The position numbers and the translations under genes were made by a program. DNA of 64,000 bases, taken from Pieris napi (Eukaryota > Arthropoda > Insecta > Lepidoptera > Pieridae). Of this stretch, positions 1-10,805 are shown in pieces. The notes beneath the pieces were generated by a model, which was not told the origin of the DNA, did no database searches, and was given only the letters and a program-made list of their open reading frames with translations. Positions within the stretch are counted from its first letter, which is position 1; each line of letters begins with the position of its first letter. The stretch lies in the NCBI RefSeq assembly GCF_905475465.1, contig NC_062246.1:8148001-8212000 (forward strand). Direction: 5' to 3'.

Positions 1-127
1 GTCAAAAGACAAAGAAAAAAAAATCAACAATAACTTTCATAAGAAATCCCATTTTTAGTTCTAAAATAAAACCAAATACATAATATAATTTTTCATTATT
101 ATTTCAGATAAGTTATAGAATCTCAAA

Positions 128-2203
128 ATGTATGCAGTTCTGCTATTCGCCGCTGCGGCGCTACTGAGCAATTCCCGCGCAGCTATCGTCAACAGACACA
201 TGAAGTTACTCGACATAAATAACAGTATTGAGGCTAATAGTAAGTGTTTATTCTCCTAGCTTCGATTTTTAAACCATTTCATCATTAAATATAGAAACTT
301 TTTTGTGAATTAGATTATAAATAAGAGCAGTAGTCTGTGAACTGTCTATGAATGTAGCAACAGTTCACGAGTATGACACATGGCCAGCCATCGGCCCCCT
401 CGTCATATTTTAGGGAGAGAGACAACCCGTAGCATGTATCAGTATCTTTTCTGTGATAAATTTTTAAAGTTATACTTCTTTAGGCGCGTTATGAAAAATT
501 GATAAGAGTGAAATTTTACGATGCGCGCGCAAAATTAACAGAATGAAGTTGCCCACGGAAGATGCTACGGCATTGGACATAATTTAAAAACAACATTCGA
601 ATAACAATAGAATTATTTATGTTACACTTAATGTAAGATAATAATAATATTTATTTATTTAATTTTTCAAATGTTAACTGAACTTTATTGACTATAATGA
701 CTCCTTTTCCAGTCTTTGATTATTTAATTGTAATTAATTATTTGCTTGCAATCAAAAACTATTTTTAATAATGCCAAAGAAGTATAACTTCTTACGCGCG
801 TACATAAGTACACACACCCTTTTTTACTAGGCTTCTGTGACATCATCATTGTTTTGATCAGGTACGCCGCTTTCCTCTTTCCTTCACTGTACGAGCGAAT
901 TTGAATTGCGCCCAAAAGTCCCTTGGTGCACAGCAGGATGGGAATGCACGACTCTGACTCGTGCTAGAAAAGTTGTGTTAATATTGTTTTTTGCAAATTC
1001 GCGTAAATTATAAAAACGTCGAGCCACTCTCAACCCTGAGGTCACACGTTCGAAGCCGGCTGTGCACCAATAGACTCACTTTCTATGTGCGCATTTAATA
1101 TTCACTCGAACGGTGAAGCAAAACATCATGAGCAAACAGTCTCGGTTTTTAGACCCAAAAAGTTGACGACGTGTGTCAGTCATAGGCCGATCCCCGACTT
1201 GCCTATTAGATTGATTGATCATGAAACAGATACAGAAATCTTAGGCCTGAAAAGGTTGTAGCGATTATTTTTTATATAAAAGTTTTTGTGTAAAAAATTT
1301 AATGTAACAAAAATAAACTATAGCCAAATTTTTGCAGCAAAGCCAACAGCTCATCAGACCAAACGTTTCATTACGATTACTAAGCGGCCGGCGTCTCGCA
1401 GCGCGCACGTTGCGGGCGCGACTCTGGAGCTGACTTGCGAAGCGATCGCTGCACCAGCGCCATCTGTACATTGGTTTAAGAACGATGCTCCCGTGTATGA
1501 GGTGAGTTAGTTTTATTTTAAAGACTAACTAGCAGACCGGCCAAGCGTTGCTATGGCTAAGGTTTTTGTTATATTACATAGTAGCAAACTATTCAAGGGA
1601 AACGGTAGGAGAACACCAGTCATGGGGAGCACCATGCTTTTTTGGTGGTTTTGCCATTAAATCGTAGCTTATGTGAAACGTTGGTACTTTCAACACAGCG
1701 CCATCTGTTAGAATTGTGACTATCAAATAAGAAACAAATATTTTGCAAATAAAATAATATTGCGGGTATAAAATGAGATGTAAGCTATCCTATCTTTTAA
1801 GTTGGATCAAACTACACACGGTGTGCAAATTTGATTGATATAGGTTCGGTAGTTTAGGAGTCCATAGCGGACAAACAACGTGACACGTAATTTATAAATA
1901 TTAAGATTGTGAAGGAAAATGTAGTTAACCCGAGGAATAATTTTAATAGGTTAAGCTATCGCGGAATATGCTTAAAAGGAGTATTAAGAATATCAATAGC
2001 GCTAAATTACCAGCATCATGAGCTCACCTCACATACACACCCTCACGTACATATCCTCACTTTCACACCATCACACAACACAGCAGAATCAGGTATTACT
2101 TACTTAAGTTTATTTAATTTTTTTTTCTTTCGTAAATGTTTGAACCTTTTTGTATAAATTAAGTATTCCATCTTTTGCTATATCTTTAGTTTATTTGTTT
2201 TTG

Positions 2204-2237
<34 letters not shown>

Positions 2238-4702
2238 CTTATGTTAGCTGTAGGCTAAAGTTTGCTGGGCTGGGCTCGCGAAGTTTTGTCTTGAAAGAGA
2301 AAGAAAATACATAAGTAAAGTGTTGGAAAAGGTTAAAAATCACAAATTGCCACTAGACTACATACTATACATACACTACATAATATATATATATGTATTA
2401 ATATATATTAAATCCTTTCAGTACGACAAAGAATCAAATGAGGTGATAGACACCAATCCATCATCCCTTGGTCGTGTGAGGTCAACTCTACTTGTCACTC
2501 GCAACGACGCACCGTCAGAGTATACTTGTCTTATACTCTCTGGATCCAAGACTGCTAGGGCCTCTACAGTTGTCTACAGTTCTGGTAAGACGAATTTTCA
2601 AATATGTTCGACATTTAAATTACTGTTCCATATTTAAAATATTGGCATTTTCGAATAATATTTTCAGAACTTAAATTGGCGTTCGATTTTTAAAATATGT
2701 ATTTTATTTTAGCTTTATAACGCTATGCTTAAATTTATCCTATACTCACTTAGTGTTAACTTACGCATCTATATGTTCAGATTGTTTATGGTTCGTGATA
2801 GTCACTACACCAATGAAACGTATTCTAAGAAGAGCGTTCAAACACATGGGATTTTATATTATTTACATTAAGCTTTGTTTTCGAATATAAATGCGAATAC
2901 ATTACATAATTTACATAACTCGAGTACTTGTCAGCGACAGATTGAGATTTCTTTAAATAATGTAATAAATTTGTGGACCCGTTTAAAGAGTTATCTGGTA
3001 TGTGTAAACCAAAGACAATTTTAGTTTCTATTATTCTATCACTATGTGTACAATAAAAAGCTAACCAATCATCGTGATTTGGGTCCGTAATTCTAATTAT
3101 TGCAATTTATTTTTACAGAAACCAATACAGATCTTACGGAACGATCCAAGCTGGTACCACTCTCGCCAAAAATTCTCGTCTCATACAAAGTGTTCGTTGA
3201 CATCATCGGCAGTAACATCGTGTTGCCATGTCGCGTGAAAGGACATCCCCGACCAATAGTTACGTGGACTGATAATAATGGCGAATCTGTGAAAAAGAAT
3301 CCAGGCATGAAAGTAAGAATATTTTTGTCACTATTTCGTTTTTACAATAGGTACATATACCTCGACCTCGGCCTAAAAACAGTTCGACAGGAAATAGCTC
3401 AAAACAGCCTGAAATACCAGGAGAAGCTGACCTCCCATGTAAATAAACTGGCACACGCTCTGAGCGGAGAAGGCGGTCTTCAGAATAAGCGGCTAAAAAG
3501 AAGGGGCGCAGTAGCGTTGCCAGACGTCCTGATTTTTAAATCAAAATGAAATGTCCCGCGCGCCGCTTTTCGGGAATAACTCGATGGCACTAAGAAGTGT
3601 GTACTACCACCACCTTATAGTTATATCTTCATAGAAATATTATGAATAAGTAATTCTTATAAAAAATTACTGTCTTATTGTAAGTTGCAATTTGAAACAC
3701 TCATTCTTCAGAGTATTGTTTGAAACGCTACCTATATTTTTCTAATAAATAAAACTTTTTTTATTTTGATTGATTTGATTGTCACGCAAACGTGATTTGA
3801 ACTCAAAAACATAAATACTTAAAAACTTCTGATTATTTAAATTTTTTTACTATGTCCCGCTTTCGAAACATGATTCCCGCTTTTTTCACTTTAAAAGTGC
3901 CAAAATCCCGACTTGACAAAAAAGAAATCTGGCAACGTACCGAGCCTATATAAAAGATTTACCTCTTAACATCAAGAGAGTCGTGGCTCTATGTCGAGTA
4001 TGGCTCTTGAGGATTACATGTACTGAGAAAAATCAAATAAACAAGTGGCTTATTGCTGGATAGCAGATAGCCATGAAGCAGATACAAAAAAAAAACATTT
4101 TTGTGTGAAAAGGCCTAGTTCGTCTTTGAGTACAATATCCACGATAATAAAAAGAAAACATTTTAGGTCCTTCGATCCGGAGAGCTAGTAATATCTCAGC
4201 TGCGCTGGAGTGATATGGGTGAATTCACGTGCCGCGCAAAAAATCTCTTTGGATCAGCTGAAGCCAAAACATTTGTCTATCCGGCTCGGGTATGTATCAT
4301 TATTAGTTTAATTAGCAGTTCACCATTATATAAAGAGTGCAACTAGTGAGTAGTAACTAGTAGAGTGTAGGTTCGATAGCCGGCTGTGCACCAATGGACT
4401 CTTTCTATGTGCGCATTTAACATTTGCTCGAACGGTGAAGGAAAACATCGTGAGGAATGTCTTAGACCCAAAAAGTCGACAGCGTGTGTCAGGCACTGGA
4501 GGGTGATCACCTACTTGCCTATTAGAAGAAATAAATGATCACGAAATAGATACAGAAATATGAGGCCCAGACCGAAAGGGTTGTTACGCCACTTTTCATT
4601 GTTTTTTTTTAAATGTCATAGGATTTTAAGCTAATGTTTAAATGACATTTCAGATATATTAATTTGAACTTTCTTTTTCAGCCGAACGACACAGACGGTT
4701 AG
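128..4702 (+). CDS. ImpL2: ImpL2-like secreted protein with two Ig domains (insulin/IGF-binding antagonist), 258 aa, complete
   Basis: Six coding exons join in frame: 128-239, 1338-1501, 2422-2584, 3119-3312, 4167-4289 and 4682-4702, all with GT-AG borders. The 258-residue product starts with a signal peptide (MYAVLLFAAAALLSNSRA). Two Ig domains follow, with cysteine pairs at about C71-C128 and C184-C233 and core tryptophans in SVHWFK and IVTWTD. The second domain ends with the I-set signature WSDMGEFTC. The order of motifs (NNSIEA near the N terminus, SSLGRVRSTLL, GSNIVLPCRV, TFVYP at the C terminus) matches insect ImpL2. In Drosophila ImpL2 is secreted, binds insulin-like peptides and dampens growth signalling; that role is inferred here from homology. 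An acceptor at 106-107 shows that a 5'UTR exon lies outside the window. A polyadenylation signal is at 4810-4815. Introns carry a MITE, a SINE, a Helitron and a Jockey LINE tail, none of which disturbs the frame. Confidence 0.93.
467..826 (+). mobile_element. MITE family 1, copy 1, in ImpL2 intron 1
   Basis: This is one of five copies of a roughly 350-bp non-coding repeat (others near 5562, 27595, 30803 and 53151). One end begins AAGTTATACTTCTTTAGGCG. The other ends with CAAAGAAGTATAACTTC plus a further ACGCGCGTACATAAGTACAC-type extension. The terminal motif GAAGTTATACTTC is itself nearly palindromic. The superfamily cannot be assigned from the sequence. Confidence 0.75.
1024..1270 (+). mobile_element. 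tRNA-derived SINE family A, 5'-truncated, in ImpL2 intron 1
   Basis: This copy starts near the Pol III B box (ACGTTCGAAGCCGGC). It continues through the family body (GCTCGAACGGTGAAG, AAAAAGTTGACGACG, GATCATGAAACAGATACAG) to AAAAGGTTGTAGCG. At least nine other copies are in the window, best preserved at 8899 and 14663. It ends about 68 bp before ImpL2 exon 2. Confidence 0.7.
1529..1906 (-). mobile_element. Non-autonomous Helitron family 2, in ImpL2 intron 2
   Basis: Read on the minus strand, the repeat begins TCTTAATATTTATAAAT and ends GACCGGTCTGCTAG. It is flanked by A on the 5' side and T on the 3' side, as expected for Helitron insertion between A and T. The body matches the copy at 15413-15919 (AACTACCGAACC, ATCAATCAAATTTGCACAC, GATGGCGCTG). 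No coding capacity is seen. Confidence 0.75.
2206..2235. repeat. (TA)n microsatellite
   Basis: A pure TA dinucleotide run of about 15 units lies in ImpL2 intron 2, about 190 bp upstream of exon 3. Confidence 0.9.
3355..3765 (+). mobile_element. Jockey-like LINE, 3'-terminal remnant, in ImpL2 intron 4
   Basis: An open stretch at 3355-3545 reads as the extreme C terminus of a Jockey-type ORF2. It has the pattern NSLKYQEKLTSHVNKLA followed by RLKRRGAVALPDV. A 3'UTR-like segment rich in AATAAA follows, to about 3765. The frame happens to continue from ImpL2 exon 4 across the donor at 3313. That read-through is coincidence rather than an isoform, because the conserved Ig domain needs exon 5. Confidence 0.6.
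4362..4614 (+). mobile_element. SINE family A, 5'-truncated, in ImpL2 intron 5
   Basis: This copy runs from TGTAGGTTCGATAGCCGGC through GCTCGAACGGTGAAG and AAAAAGTCGACAGCG to AAAGGGTTGTTACGCCAC. It lies between ImpL2 exons 5 and 6. Confidence 0.75.
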
Positions 4703-5230
4703 ACAGACGAATAAAATCAGCCGCGTCACACATTACTTAATGAATGTTCCTGTTTTGTAAGGGCTCTTCACACTTATGAGACTATATTATTTATTTTTAT
4801 TAATATTGGAATAAACAGTTTTATTGTAATTCATAATTTTATAAAAATAATACAATGCGAATTTTAAATTATTGAAACTACAATCAAAAAGTTTATTTTC
4901 AATATTCGATGTATTGAATAAGTATTATTTTAGTATTATATTGTTAACGGCCGGACCAGAGGCTTGTGTGAAGATGCCCCAATCGCCTATTTTTTACATT
5001 TTTGTTACAAACGATCATTATAAAGTTTTATTTAAATGTGATCTAAATACTTATGTAGAACTGTGATTTAATAAATTCATTTAAACAGTTTATTTTTTAT
5101 TTTTTCCAAGCCATTTATCTTAATAAATAATAACAATATTCAATAATCAAACTCCTAATTACTCGTCTATAGAGACGAAATAATAACAGGTCACGGATGT
5201 AACAAATACAATGCTTTGAGAACATTATAA
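4703..5230. other. ImpL2 3'UTR and flank
   Basis: Polyadenylation signals AATAAA at 4810 and AATAAATT near 5070 suggest that the ImpL2 transcript ends here. Nothing else is recognised in this AT-rich stretch. Confidence 0.5.
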
Positions 5231-5335
5231 CAACATCCTCCCTCAAAGGCCGGCAACGCACCCACTAAAAATGGGTGTCTATGGGCTGCGTAGACTGCCC
5301 TTTTTGGTCGTCCCGCAAGCTCGTTTGCCCCCCTA
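5231..5335 (-). mobile_element. RTE-type LINE 3' tail fragment
   Basis: The string AAAGGCCGGCAACGCAC and the reverse complement of an AAACGGGCA-type motif mark a common lepidopteran RTE-like 3' end. Relatives lie at 9990, 10735, 15165, 29343, 32283, 35843, 36245 and 58095. Confidence 0.5.
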
Positions 5336-5561
5336 TTATATAAAAAAAAAACATTCAAATGCCTTAAAGAAGCATGAAAGAAACTACTAACTATTTTTTA
5401 TAGTGCCATACTGTATTCGATAATAGTCTTAATATATATTATAATCGGGTTTGTTTGGGTATCTCGAGAACGGCTGGACTGATTCTCACTGTTTTTTTTG
5501 TATTTGTCTCCGTTTCGAATAGAAGAATATTTATTTAACATTAAAAAACAAAAATCTAACA

Positions 5562-5922
5562 AAAAAAGGGTACGTGTACTTATGTACGCGCGTAAGAAGT
5601 TATACTTCTTTGGCATTATTAAAAATAGTTTTTGATTGCATGCAAATAATTAATTACAATTAAATAATCAAAGACTGGAAAAGGAGTCATTAGAGTCAAT
5701 AAAGTTCAGTTTACATTTGAAAAATTAAATAAATGAATATTTATTATTATTCTCTTACATTAAGTGTAACATAAATTATATTATTATTCGAATGTTGTTT
5801 TTAAATTATGTCCAATGCCGTAGCATCTTCCGTGGGCAACTTCATTCTGTTAATTTTGCACGCGCATCGTAAAATTTCACTCTCATAAATTTTTCATAAC
5901 GAGCCTAAAGAAGTATAACTTC
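5562..5922 (-). mobile_element. MITE family 1, copy 2
   Basis: This is a full-length copy in reverse orientation relative to copy 1. It runs from AAAGGGTACGTGTACTTATG through AAGAAGTTATACTTCTTTGG to CTAAAGAAGTATAACTTC. Interior identity to the other four copies is high by eye. Confidence 0.75.
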
Positions 5923-7520
5923 AAAAATGTTTCGTTGCGTTTCGCAACTGGCAAACGTTTAGCAACACGTCGATACGGAAAATTCTCCATTCGAATTAAA
6001 GAACTTATATAATAAAGGTTTTTAATCGACAAGATATAACCAATATATTTGGAGTGGCGTATTTTAGATTTAAAATGTAGAATAATGTCAGTAATGAAAA
6101 AGGATTGATATATGTATGATATATTTTGTGTAAACTAAGGAAAATATATGAAGTTACTTAAATACAATAAATGACAAATACAAAATGATTTAATTAAAAA
6201 AACGTCAATTGCTCTCATTGGATCTTTTCAGATTATTCTCTCAACCAAGTCTTTTCAGCTAATCTGTAATACGATTTATTGTTAGGCGATACGAAGTTCA
6301 AGTTAATGATAATATGCAAATGACAAACTTAGTTTTGCTCTATCCTTCTATTGTAATCGACAAGGATATTCCGGGTTCGCAGATTTTTTCGATGTTCGCT
6401 TATTACGCACTAGATGGCGCACAATATAGGCTAAATGAAAACAAAAGCGAGAATACCACAGTATATTCCTATTATCTTACTAGTATCGTAATTATATTTA
6501 ACTTATATAAATTTATACAAATAAAACAGAAACTGCTATTTGGTAATAGATGGCGGTAATAGTAATAGTTATAAATATGGACATGGACACTCAACTGTGT
6601 CTATGGATAGATATATCACTTAACAACAGATGAGCCGTTTTCCCCCAGTTCTATAAAAAATCTTTTTCATTATAAACTTTATTGACATAAGAAAAGAATC
6701 GACTCTGCGTCATATCGTGACATTTTTGTTGTTATTTTGCCATTAACTTTTTTTAAAAACTAGATTTAACTACGTTACTCAGTTAGGTAACCCTGCATAT
6801 CGAATTGCTAAGTTTTCTTTTCAAAAGGTACTTTTAATGTGATTTTGACATATAGAGGTCGTCTATGACATATAGAGGATCATATGGTCGATATTCGTAT
6901 TTCAATCGCTTTATATATCTTATTTAAATTTGTGAGAGATAACTATGAAAATATAACTCTATGCTTGAATAAAAACTTTTAACAGTGTTCAATCTAAAAT
7001 TTAATTAAAATTTCCTGTATTTGACAGTGCTTTCAATGGCTTAATAATAATAACAATGATAATAATTTAAAATGGTGGTACAATCGAAAGTTCGCATATT
7101 CTGCAACACATAATGGCGTGCAAATTTGGCGTAGAATGAAGGAATTTTACGTAGAAACAAACATTACATACAAAGATTATAAGTCATATCAATTAATCAA
7201 TTCTTATATTATTTGTAGTGATTAAATATCACGTTGTTTGTTTAGTGTATGTTAAGATGTAATTGGTTAAGCTGTTTGACCCGAATAGAAGTTGTGAATT
7301 ATGCTGTCAGAGAACATTTATGATTAATTGGGCTGACTTCGGCCTAATAGTTCACAAATCGATCATTTATGGATTTCATGTGTTCTGACTTAGGAAAAGT
7401 ACAGGGAATATTTGGTACAAACATTCATTTATTTAGAACATCTTTACTGATAATACTATCAGCTTTTTGTAAGCCATAATAATAACTACTGAAATTATTT
7501 TATTCGTAGAAACTTAGAAA
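5923..7520. other. Intergenic stretch without a recognised gene
   Basis: The sequence is AT-rich. Open frames such as 6314-6559 lack family signatures, splice-linked partners and coding-like composition. A short GTTAGGCGATACGAAGTTC string at about 6283 resembles a Helitron 3' region found again at 61510. Confidence 0.5.
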
Positions 7521-7524
7521 TTAG

Positions 7525-7670
7525 CGATTAAAAAGAGTGGCGGAAAGTTTCTTGTCTTTCTTGCGAACTGGTAGTAAATGTAAATTTACAATTAATTTAA
7601 CTTCTTTTCTGATGTTCATAAGTGCACGTGTTTACCTATAGGAATAAAGTTATTTTGAGTTTGAGTTTAA
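7525..7670 (+). mobile_element. LINE 3'-end fragment (GATTAAAAAGAGTGGCGG type)
   Basis: The strings GCGATTAAAAAGAGTGGCGG, GCGAACTGGTAGTAAATG and AATAAAGTTATTTTGAGTTT recur at 58960-59095 (+), 41700-41900 (-) and 52785-52985 (-). The minus copy near 41.7 kb still carries C-terminal RT-ORF sequence, which identifies the repeat as a LINE 3'UTR. Confidence 0.6.
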
Positions 7671-7734
7671 AAGCTAGCCATTGATTTTAATATATTTATT
7701 TATTAACACTTTTGCATATTGACAAAAATTAAAT

Positions 7735-7795
7735 GAAAAGGAGGGAAACTAGCGGCCTTATCGCTTTCGAGCGATCATCCAGGCAACTCAAAGAA
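7735..7795 (-). mobile_element. Short LINE-tail fragment
   Basis: GCGGCCTTATCGCTTTCGAG followed by CGATCATCCAGGCAAC is the reverse complement of the repeat at 44285-44405 (GGTTGCCTGG, GCGATAAGGCCGCC). Confidence 0.5.
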
Positions 7796-8127
7796 TAGTA
7801 ATTTTTCTCGGATATTAAATAAAGAACTATGCAAAATCATACTAAAACTGTAGCTGTTGGATGGCACAGGGAAGTAACGCTAATTGTATGTACCATACAT
7901 ATTACATATAGTTAAATACCATTCGTAGAGTTAGTCAACTAGTAAGAGCTTTGTGCTTTTACGAACTAAATATGGGTTAACAGCTTAGTTGATTAATGTT
8001 ATAAGAAATATAAGCAGCTCGTAACAGCTTATTTAAGTGCCATGGAATCGTGCTCAACAATTATTGCTTTATCACGTTGCTAAAATTAAGGCAAATGTTT
8101 GAATACTCTACACACTAAAAACTAATG

Positions 8128-8498
8128 ATGTTGAAAGTGAAAATTTACAAACGATAAGTGAAGATTTCGTTGACATTTTTTTAAGGTACCAGCCCTACGA
8201 TTCTGTAACTCACTTTTCAAACTCACACAGCGATTTTCGCATCAGCGGTCGCTCTCAAATCAGTCGTGAAGCAGACATTTTATGATTTGGCATTCTGAAA
8301 AGGTGGGAGCTTGTAGTTTATTGTTTATCAGAATGCCAAATCATAAAATGACTGCTTCACGACTGATTTGAGAGCGATCGCTGATGCGAAAATCGCTGTG
8401 TGAGTTTGAAAAGTGAGTTACAGAATCGTAGGGCTGGTACCTTAAAAAAATGTCAACGAAATCTTCACTTATCGTTTGTAAATTTTCACTTTCAACAT
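8128..8498. repeat. 371-bp nearly perfect inverted repeat (long hairpin)
   Basis: The left arm 8128-8298 and right arm 8328-8498 are both 171 bp. They are reverse complements with only about two mismatches seen by eye (CAGCGGTCGC against CAGCGATCGC, and GCAGACATTT against GCAGTCATTT). The spacer is 29 bp. There is no indel in the paired 171 bp. A weaker extension (CTAATG against CATTAC) continues outward after a 2-nt offset. A transcript from either strand would form a dsRNA-like stem. No transposase and no convincing target duplication is seen, so it may be a young foldback element or an hpRNA-like locus. Confidence 0.92.
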
Positions 8499-8521
8499 TT
8501 CATTACATTTCATTTCAACAG

Positions 8522-8660
8522 AATCGCAGGGCAGAACCTCGAAAACCCCAAATTAATAGGAGAAATTTTACTCATGCATGAAGCGCAGTTTAATATACTT
8601 TCACATATTCTGGGCTGGATGCCTAGTGAATTGGTCTACTTACTACTTAGACATATATAA
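8522..8660 (+). pseudogene. Coding-looking fragment beside the hairpin, unidentified
   Basis: After an acceptor-like TTTCATTTCAACAG an open frame runs 45 codons to TAA. It includes NLENPKLIGEILLMHEAQF and ILGWMPSELVYLLLRHI. Its amphipathic composition and Trp/Met content look more protein-like than the surrounding AT-rich noise, and the first bases follow a plausible splice acceptor. I do not recognise the family and find no partner exon upstream. It could be a last exon, a retrogene fragment or a transposon remnant. Confidence 0.2.
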
Positions 8661-8744
8661 TAGGTACCAAAGGACTTGACGGATGTTGTCCTGTACACGT
8701 GTCTTTAATAAAAACAACAAATCAATAAAACAAAAACCTAATTG

Positions 8745-8898
8745 TAAATATATACCATTCTCGAATCCACTTGAACACACAAAAAATTTCATCAAACCCA
8801 TCCAAGCCAATAAGTATCACAATACAGCGAGGAAATGCTGCCAACATCAAAGGTACTGCCACAGGGACCAAACTTTTTTTTCTATTTATAAATTTTAG
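8745..8898 (+). mobile_element. LINE 3' tail ending at a SINE
   Basis: The strings AATAAGTATCACAATACAGC, GAGGAAATGCTGCCA and GGTACTGCCACAGGGACCAA recur at 11600-11665 (+) and, in part, at 17560-17615 (-). In the two plus-strand copies a SINE follows within a few tens of bases. Confidence 0.5.
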
Positions 8899-9180
8899 AG
8901 CAGTGTTGGCCTAGTGGCTTCAGCGTGCGACTCTCATACATGAGGTCGTAGGTTCGATCCCCGGCTGAGCGCCAATAGACCTTTCTATGTGCTCATTTAA
9001 CATTTGCTCGAACGGTGAAGGAAACATCGTGAGAAAACCGACATGTCTTAGACTCAAAAAGTCGACCGCGTGCGTCAGGCACTGATCACCTACTTGCCTA
9101 TTAGACTTAAAAATGATCATGAAACAGATTCAGAAATCTGAGGCCAAAACCTAAAGAGGTTGTACCGCCACTGATTTATT
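8899..9180 (+). mobile_element. SINE family A, full-length copy
   Basis: Pol III A-box-like (GTTGGCCTAGTGG) and B-box (GGTTCGATCCC) elements head a tRNA-like 5' region. The family body follows, with GCTCGAACGGTGAAG, AAAAAGTCGACCGCG and GATCATGAAACAG, and it ends AGGTTGTACCGCCACTG plus an AT tail. The tRNA-like head cannot fold into a functional tRNA with intact stems, so this is a SINE rather than a tRNA gene. Confidence 0.85.
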
Positions 9181-9445
9181 ATTTTTAATTTTTAATATTA
9201 CTTTGTAACATAAGTTATGAGTATTGTTAATACTGTATATTTGTATGAAATAAATCGAATCCCTTCTATAAAATAAAACATTATTGCTTAATACACAGCT
9301 TTCTATAATAAGAAACGGAGAATAATATTTGCTATTACATTGTGACTGATTGACAGGAGCCTTGATTTGAAGCTCCATTTTCGGACGTATTACATAAATC
9401 AATACGCGTTTGCCAATTAAAATTATTGCAATCATTGAAGTGTAC

Positions 9446-9854
9446 ATGTCGTAGCCAGCTAGTTGGCCGTTGAATTAACAGCCTAGCTGTTTAACTAGAG
9501 GCCTGAAAGATGTTCAGCCAGTTGATCAAATTAGACAAATTACTTGGATCGATGACGTTTCATTGCTTGCCTAGCCTGTTGACTGTTAATTTAAATTTAA
9601 TTCCACTTTGTGCCACTCTCGAAACGAAAGCAATTTAATTTTAAAAGAAATATTTTTATATGTTTCATCTTTTTTATTTCTGCCTATTAATGACTCTATC
9701 GTACGAATGGCCTAAGCATTAGCCAGCCAGATTATTAAATGTTGTAACAAACTACGGCTGAATTTCTTTTAGGCCGTTAGTTAAACGCAGCCGTTTAGTT
9801 AAAAGGCTAGGCTGTTAATTGGACGGCTAATTAAGCTAGTTGGCTGCGACATAG
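9446..9854. mobile_element. Foldback element with degenerate internal repeats
   Basis: The ends are inverted: TGTCGTAGCCAGCTAG at the left and CTAGTTGGCTGCGACA at the right. Degenerate copies of AACAGCCTAGC-TTTAACTA and GGCCTGAAAG-type strings appear in both halves in opposite orientation. No ORF of interest lies inside. The terminus is palindromic to ATGTCG/CGACAT, which makes the insertion site ambiguous. Confidence 0.6.
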
Positions 9855-9989
9855 ACAAATTAAAGTAAACTTAATAACAGAAGGATGAATTATATGTCAT
9901 AAAAGTTCATATGACATAGAAGGCATCCATAGGCAATGTCTCCACATTTTTCTGATTCTTTCGTTAAGCTTAATTTAGGTCGTTTTTTT

Positions 9990-10175
9990 GTGGAACAGGG
10001 ATCAAACGGGCAGGCTCATCTGATGTTAAGTGATACCACCGCCCATAGACACTCTCAATGCCAAAGGGGTCGCGAGTGCGTCGCCGATCCTTTTATGAAT
10101 TGGTACGCTCTTTTCTTGAACTTTCGAATTGATTCGGAAATACTTCAGTAGGCAGCTGGTTCCACATTGTAGTGG
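9990..10175 (+). mobile_element. RTE-type LINE 3' fragment
   Basis: The sequence AAACGGGCAGGCTCATCTGA, GTGATACCACCGCCC, CTCTCAATGCC, GAATTGGTACGCTC and CAGCTGGTTCCACAT follows the common lepidopteran RTE 3' end in order. Confidence 0.65.
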
Positions 10176-10734
10176 ACGTAGTCTGAGTGTACCGTTTTTA
10201 TAGGAGTCCAGACTTAGCTAGAACTATTACTGTCAAAATCACATTGGATTTAATTTACCCCAAACACATGCCTATGGTGTACGTTAATTTCGAAACATAG
10301 AAAGTTCCATAAGTGCGCATACTTGGTTCACACGCACGTCATAGATATATAATGTATATTGAAAAAATATTTAAAAAAAACTTATTAATATTCTAGAAGT
10401 GTTAAAATTTGTTTCAGATTTTTGAATCAGACATTACTGCGTCTATTACACTCCGAAACTATTTCAATCAAGTGGCCGTGAAAAGCAAACCTGGCAAGCA
10501 AATAAATTATTAAAAGTAATTTTTATTAATGAGTAAGCAAGTCGACGCTCACCTTTGCAAGTAATGTAAAACACGGTGTAGAGATGTCGAATCGTGCGCA
10601 GGAAAATTGCGATCACTGTGCTTTGTATGGTGCAAGCGATAAGAATTATGTGCTTGGATTCTGTAAACGTCAATTATGGAATTACACACGTCCCAACTTC
10701 ACTTAGAAGTAGGTACTTAGAATGGTACCATTCC
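10176..10734. other. No gene recognised
   Basis: AT-rich sequence with short unsupported open frames on both strands. No repeat family was identified by eye. Confidence 0.4.
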
Positions 10735-10805
10735 CTGAAAGGTCGGCAACACTCACGCTAGCCTGCGGCGTTGCAGGTGTCCATGGGCAGCTTATCACTT
10801 TATTC
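10735..10805 (-). mobile_element. RTE-type LINE 3' fragment
   Basis: GAAAGGTCGGCAACACTCAC and GGTGTCCATGGGCAGC match, in reverse, the 3' repeat seen at 58095. Confidence 0.5.

Noticed and set aside
1265..1510. Frame opening at 1286 as the ImpL2 start
   Set aside because: A signal peptide lies in exon 128-239, and the CDS joins from there at the acceptor ending at 1337 in the right phase. The upstream ATG at 1286 is intronic.
3100..3549. Continuous frame from ImpL2 exon 4 into intron 4, as a possible alternative isoform
   Set aside because: The intronic part is the C terminus of a Jockey-like LINE, and the join would destroy the second Ig domain. The donor at 3313 (AAA|GTAAGA) is strong.
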